Shown: piece after piece, positions 44,809 to 47,942 of the stretch
Numbering within the stretch: position 1 is the stretch's first letter
Layout: the number at the start of each line of letters is the position of its first letter
Assembly: GCA_036501535.1 (NCBI GenBank)
Contig: DASYAE010000255.1
Span: 1 to 47,942, forward strand
Reading direction: 5' to 3'
Source: DASYAE01 sp036501535
GTDB lineage: Bacteria; Actinomycetota; Actinomycetes; Streptomycetales; Catenulisporaceae
Length of the DNA stretch: 47,942 nt
Position numbers and translations under genes: made by a program
Notes under the pieces: generated by a model
Told to the model about the DNA's origin: nothing
What the model saw: only the letters and a program-made list of their open reading frames with translations
Databases searched by the model: none

Positions 44809-45459
44809 TCAGATCAGACCCTCGGTCACGGCGTAGGCCACGGCCTGGGCCCGGTTGCGCACCTGGAGCCTGGCCGCCATGTCGTAGATGACGTTCTTGA
44901 CGGTGTGCTCCGAGCACAGCAGCGTGTGGGCGATCGCCGCGTTGCCGTGTCCTTCGGCCATCAGTTCGAGCACGGCTGTCTGCCGGGGCGTCAGCGGCAT
45001 CGTCACCGCGGCGCTCGCGGGCCGCGGGGCCGGCTTGCCGGGGACCACCACGCCCCCGAGAAGGCGCACCATGGCCTCCTGCGGTATGCGGCACTCACCG
45101 AGGTGGGCCGCCTGCACTGCTGCCGCGAGCTGCTCCGGGGTCGCCCGGCTGAACCAGAACATCGCGCGCACTCCGGCCTTCACGGCGCGCATCACCCCGG
45201 TCGGCGGAAACGAGTCGGCGACCAGGAGGAGCGGGTGTCGGCTCGACAGGCACGCCTCAGGGCATGCATCCATCGCCTCGTCCACCGTGCTCCCCGCGGC
45301 GACCACCACCGTGTCCGCGGACCCGTCGAGTTCGGCGGTCGGCACGATCCCGCCGCGCCGCAGGAGGGTGAGGAGTTCTATCCGCGCCTCGATGTTGGTC
45401 GCGTTCACGTATGCACGCAGCGGCTCCCGCGTGTACACACCCGCGAGCGCTCCGGTCAC
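44809..45459 (-). CDS. LuxR-type HTH regulator 2
   Basis: A 216-residue regulator with a C-terminal LuxR/FixJ helix-turn-helix (LTPRQTAVLELMAEG ... CSEHTVKNVIYDMAARL, about 155-215). The N-terminal part is about the size of a receiver domain, but the acidic pocket and phospho-acceptor Asp are not recognisable, so it is probably an atypical, phosphorylation-independent regulator. The start is GTG at 45459, overlapping the LuxR-1 stop (GTGA), so the two are translationally coupled and may work as a pair. A strong terminator follows. It could control the NRPS locus, the lanM-side genes, or both. Confidence 0.88.
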   Translation of the reverse strand: MTGALAGVYTREPLRAYVNATNIEARIELLTLLRRGGIVPTAELDGSADTVVVAAGSTVDEAMDACPEACLSSRHPLLLVADSFPPTGVMRAVKAGVRAMFWFSRATPEQLAAAVQAAHLGECRIPQEAMVRLLGGVVVPGKPAPRPASAAVTMPLTPRQTAVLELMAEGHGNAAIAHTLLCSEHTVKNVIYDMAARLQVRNRAQAVAYAVTEGLI

Positions 45460-46088
45460 AGTAAGCCTGCCCGCATCGCGTATGCCACCGCGTGAGCGCG
45501 GTTGCGCAGGCGGAAGCGGTGGGTGATGTCGTGGACGACGCCGACGACCGTGCGCGGCGAGTAGCACAGCTCCCGCGCGATCTCGTCGGTCTCGCGGCCG
45601 TCCGCGATCAGCGCGAGCACGGCGCGTTCGCGGTCGCTCAGACCGGAACCGGTGCTGAAACCGGACCACGGCCCCAGATCCCTGGCCTTCAGGCTGCGCG
45701 GACCTCGTTCGAACAGCTGCGCGAGCATGTCCGGCGGGACGGTGCAGTCGCCGCCGGCGACCGCGAGCACGGCGCGCGCCAGGCCGGCCGTACCGGTCTC
45801 GCGGCGGCGCAGCAGGCCGCGGGCGCCGGCCGCGATGGCGTGCAGCGCCTCCGCGGGCGCCAGGTCCGCGGCGGCGATCACCACCTCGGGCCGGCGGGGC
45901 TGGTCGCGCAGCGCCCGCAACATGTCGAAGGCCTGATCCACCATCTTGTCGACGATCATGACCGAGACGGCCGCAGGATCCTGCGGCGGCACCACGGCGA
46001 CGTCCGGGCAGTCGTTCAGCGCGCTCGTCGCGCCGGCTTCGAGAATCGGATCCAGTGCGATGACACTCACGCGCACGGGCTCACCCAT
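45456..46088 (-). CDS. LuxR-type HTH regulator 1 (contains a TTA codon)
   Basis: A 210-residue regulator with a C-terminal LuxR helix-turn-helix (LSDRERAVLALIADG ... YSPRTVVGVVHDI). The N-terminal receiver-like part (VSVIALDPILEAGA) has lost most of the acidic pocket, and the conserved Lys is not evident. AAGGAG precedes the ATG at ideal spacing. The penultimate codon is TTA, one of only two in-frame TTA codons I found in the window; translation would need the bldA leucyl-tRNA in Streptomyces-type hosts. Its stop overlaps the start of LuxR-2, so stalling at TTA could also affect that gene. It diverges from the lanM gene. Confidence 0.9.
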   Translation of the reverse strand: MGEPVRVSVIALDPILEAGATSALNDCPDVAVVPPQDPAAVSVMIVDKMVDQAFDMLRALRDQPRRPEVVIAAADLAPAEALHAIAAGARGLLRRRETGTAGLARAVLAVAGGDCTVPPDMLAQLFERGPRSLKARDLGPWSGFSTGSGLSDRERAVLALIADGRETDEIARELCYSPRTVVGVVHDITHRFRLRNRAHAVAYAMRAGLL

Positions 46089-46386
46089 CGAAACTCCTTC
46101 GGTCGGTGTATCTATGAACCCTGTTGTCCACGGTCGTCCGAACGCGCTGGTCGGGCATCGGGTCGCACTCCCCATATTTGCGGCGGCCCGCGCCGGCACG
46201 CGTCGCCGCCGCGGGCCGGGCCGTCGGGCGGGGCGGGCGCCCGATCCGTTCGGTGTACTACGGCCCCGGAGCCGGCATACGGCGTAACGCCTGGGGTGCA
46301 GATTGCGGGATCAGGGGTAGCCCGAAAGCGGAATATGGGGGATCGGCCCCCATGCGAGGGGTGGGGAGGTCTGCGAAGTTGGGCTC
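46089..46386. promoter_or_regulatory. Divergent region between LuxR-1 and lanM, with a hairpin
   Basis: A 298-base gap between divergent genes. A hairpin with a 7-bp stem, ATGGGGG (46335-46341) and CCCCCAT (46347-46353), lies 34 bases before the lanM start and could be an operator or leader structure. I found no lanthipeptide precursor: the only small plus-strand frame (46112-46287) has no Cys and no ribosome site. Confidence 0.55.
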
Positions 46387-47942
46387 GTGAGTGATCGAGC
46401 CGCTCCAGACGGCGCCCCCGTGACGGCCCTGCCCCTGTGGTGGTGGGCCCGGGGCCTCAACCTGCGCGAGCGGATCGACGCCCCCCGGCCGCCGGCCGCC
46501 GACCGGGTCGGCGGAGGTATCCGCTCGGGCCGGTGGTCTCTGGGAGACCGGGCCGGGTTCGCGGCGCGGCTGGCCGACATGGCGCTGAGCGACGATCTGG
46601 CCTCCGCGCTCGGGGACGAGCTTCCCGAGCGGCTCGGCGCCCGTGCGCCCAAGCCGGGCTGGGCGCACTACATCGAGATGGCGGTGGCCGCGGCCCCCGA
46701 GGAGGCGCTGGAGAAGAGCGAGACCCGCGAGGGCACCGGACGGGACGCCGAGGGCGCCGCGGTCTTCCTGCCGGCGCTGCGCCCGCTGATCGCCCCCGCC
46801 TGGGCCGGGGTCGCCGCACGGCTTCCGCTGCCGGAGTCCGAGCACGATGCCGTGCGCAGCGCGTTCGAGACGCGGCTCGGCGGCCGGCTGACCCGGCTGT
46901 CCGCCCGCACCCTGGTCAAGGAGCTGAACCGGGAACGCGTCGCGGGACGGCTGAACGGAGCCACCGCGCAGGAGCGGTTCGCCGCGTTCACCGCGTCGCT
47001 CGGCACCCGGCAGGGACTCGCCCTCCTGTTCACCCGCTATCCGGTGCTGGGCCGGATGCTAGGTCAGACCGCCGTGTACGCCGTCGAGGCCATGGTCGAG
47101 TTGGCCGACAGGCTGCACGCGGACCGCGAGCGGCTGGCCGCCGAGCTGTTCGGGGGCGTCGATCCCGGCGTCCTGACGCGGCTGGAACTGGGCTGCGGCG
47201 ATGCGCACCAGGGCAACCGGTCCGTCGCCATCCTGCACTTCGCCGCCGGCAGCGTGGTCTACAAGCCCCGGCCGCTGGACCAGCACGCCCTGCTGGACGA
47301 GGCGGTCAGCTGGCTGAACGCCAAGGTCGCCGGTCTCGGCCTGCGCACGCCGCGCACGGTCCGCAGCGAGGGTTACGGGTGGCTGGAGTTCATCGAGCAC
47401 CGGCTGTGCGAGTCGGTCACCGAGGCCGACCGGTTCTACTGGCACCAGGGCGCGCTGCTCGCCCTGCTGTACGCGATCGACGGCACCGACGTGCACTACG
47501 AGAACCTGATCGCCTGCGGCGACCAGCCGCTGCTGGTCGACGCCGAGACCCTGCTGCACTCCGGGCTGCCCTTCGCCACGACGGCCGGCGCCGATCCGGC
47601 CGCGGAGGCGCTGCAGGCCTCGGTATACCGCACCGGTCTGCTGCCGTACCTGCTGATCGGAGACCACGGCGCGCTGGACGTCTCGGCAATCGGCCGGACC
47701 GAGGGCGGGTCATACCCCAGCGACGCGCTGTGCTGGGAGGGCGCGGGGACCGACGAGATGCGGGCGGTCCGCCGTCCGGTCTGCGGCCCGGCCCCCGCGG
47801 GCCAGAACCAGCCGCTGGCCGGCAGCCGCCCGTCCGGCCGGGCCGACTTCCGGGCCGCGATGCTGGAGGGATTCCGGACCGGCTACGACGCGATCTGCCG
47901 GCACCGGTCCGAGCTGCTGGCCCAGACGGGCTTCCCGACCCG
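46387..47942 (+). CDS. LanM-type class II lanthipeptide synthetase, N-terminal part (cut by window end)
   Basis: An open frame of 518 complete codons runs off the window end. Its sequence matches the DUF4135 dehydratase domain of LanM enzymes: GCGDAHQGNRSV, VVYKPRPLD, and ALLYAIDGTDVHYENLIA followed by LLVDAETLLH, which hold the kinase-like catalytic and metal-binding residues. LanM phosphorylates Ser/Thr of a precursor peptide and eliminates phosphate, then a C-terminal LanC domain cyclises; that domain lies outside the window. The GTG start at 46387 has only a distant GGGGAGG, so the start is uncertain; GTG at 46420 is an alternative. It diverges from the LuxR pair. A relation to the LanB-like genes 38 kb away is not evident. 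Confidence 0.88.
   Translation, partial: MSDRAAPDGAPVTALPLWWWARGLNLRERIDAPRPPAADRVGGGIRSGRWSLGDRAGFAARLADMALSDDLASALGDELPERLGARAPKPGWAHYIEMAVAAAPEEALEKSETREGTGRDAEGAAVFLPALRPLIAPAWAGVAARLPLPESEHDAVRSAFETRLGGRLTRLSARTLVKELNRERVAGRLNGATAQERFAAFTASLGTRQGLALLFTRYPVLGRMLGQTAVYAVEAMVELADRLHADRERLAAELFGGVDPGVLTRLELGCGDAHQGNRSVAILHFAAGSVVYKPRPLDQHALLDEAVSWLNAKVAGLGLRTPRTVRSEGYGWLEFIEHRLCESVTEADRFYWHQGALLALLYAIDGTDVHYENLIACGDQPLLVDAETLLHSGLPFATTAGADPAAEALQASVYRTGLLPYLLIGDHGALDVSAIGRTEGGSYPSDALCWEGAGTDEMRAVRRPVCGPAPAGQNQPLAGSRPSGRADFRAAMLEGFRTGYDAICRHRSELLAQTGFPT

Noticed and set aside
46112..46287. Small plus-strand frame before lanM as a lanthipeptide precursor
   Set aside because: It has no Cys, no recognisable leader/core pattern and no ribosome site.

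Overview
The window is very GC-rich (about 70% by eye), with actinomycete codon use, GTG/TTG starts and two rare TTA codons. This points to Streptomyces or a relative. Almost all of it is one hybrid NRPS/PKS biosynthetic locus, with the start of a lanthipeptide synthetase gene at the right edge.

Layout. (1) 1-8253, minus: a tightly coupled operon running OTC-like carbamoyltransferase, LanB-like protein a, stand-alone adenylation protein, PLP dehydratase, free PCP, LanB-like protein b (cut by the window start). (2) 8438-11896, plus: MbtH, then mtnA-mtnC-mtnB-mtnD, a methionine-salvage cassette. (3) 12001-13713, minus: an IlvD/pentonate-dehydratase-type gene with a TTG start and an early TTA codon, lying behind a strong hairpin. 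(4) 41963 down to 13806, minus: the main assembly-line unit of SbnB-like enzyme, two large NRPSs, MFS exporter, A-T protein, AT-less PKS, class V PLP enzyme, type II thioesterase, discrete AT, and a glyceryl-ACP oxidation cassette (3-hydroxyacyl-CoA dehydrogenase-like, ACP, acyl-CoA dehydrogenase-like, FkbH). (5) 42162-44638, plus: SyrP-like oxygenase, second MbtH, SbnA-like synthase. (6) 44809-46088, minus: two coupled LuxR-type regulators. (7) 46387 to the end, plus: the dehydratase domain of a LanM-type synthetase.

How it may work (inference). SbnA and SbnB homologues would supply L-2,3-diaminopropionate, which the carbamoyltransferase could turn into a ureido amino acid and the SyrP-like enzyme could hydroxylate. 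The FkbH cassette lacks an O-methyltransferase in this window, so it should give hydroxymalonyl-ACP, delivered by the discrete AT to the AT-less KS-KR-ACP module. The simplest line order is A-T (Val-like) > PKS (hydroxyketide) > NRPS-1 (two residues) > NRPS-2 (Ser, then a Val-like residue), released by a thioesterase whose nucleophile is Cys instead of Ser. That would give a short peptide with a hydroxystatine-like unit.

The least explained parts are the LanB/A/PCP operon, the mtn cassette with a diverged MtnA, and a hairpin element repeated upstream of both mbtH genes and in one more intergenic region. I cannot name the product.
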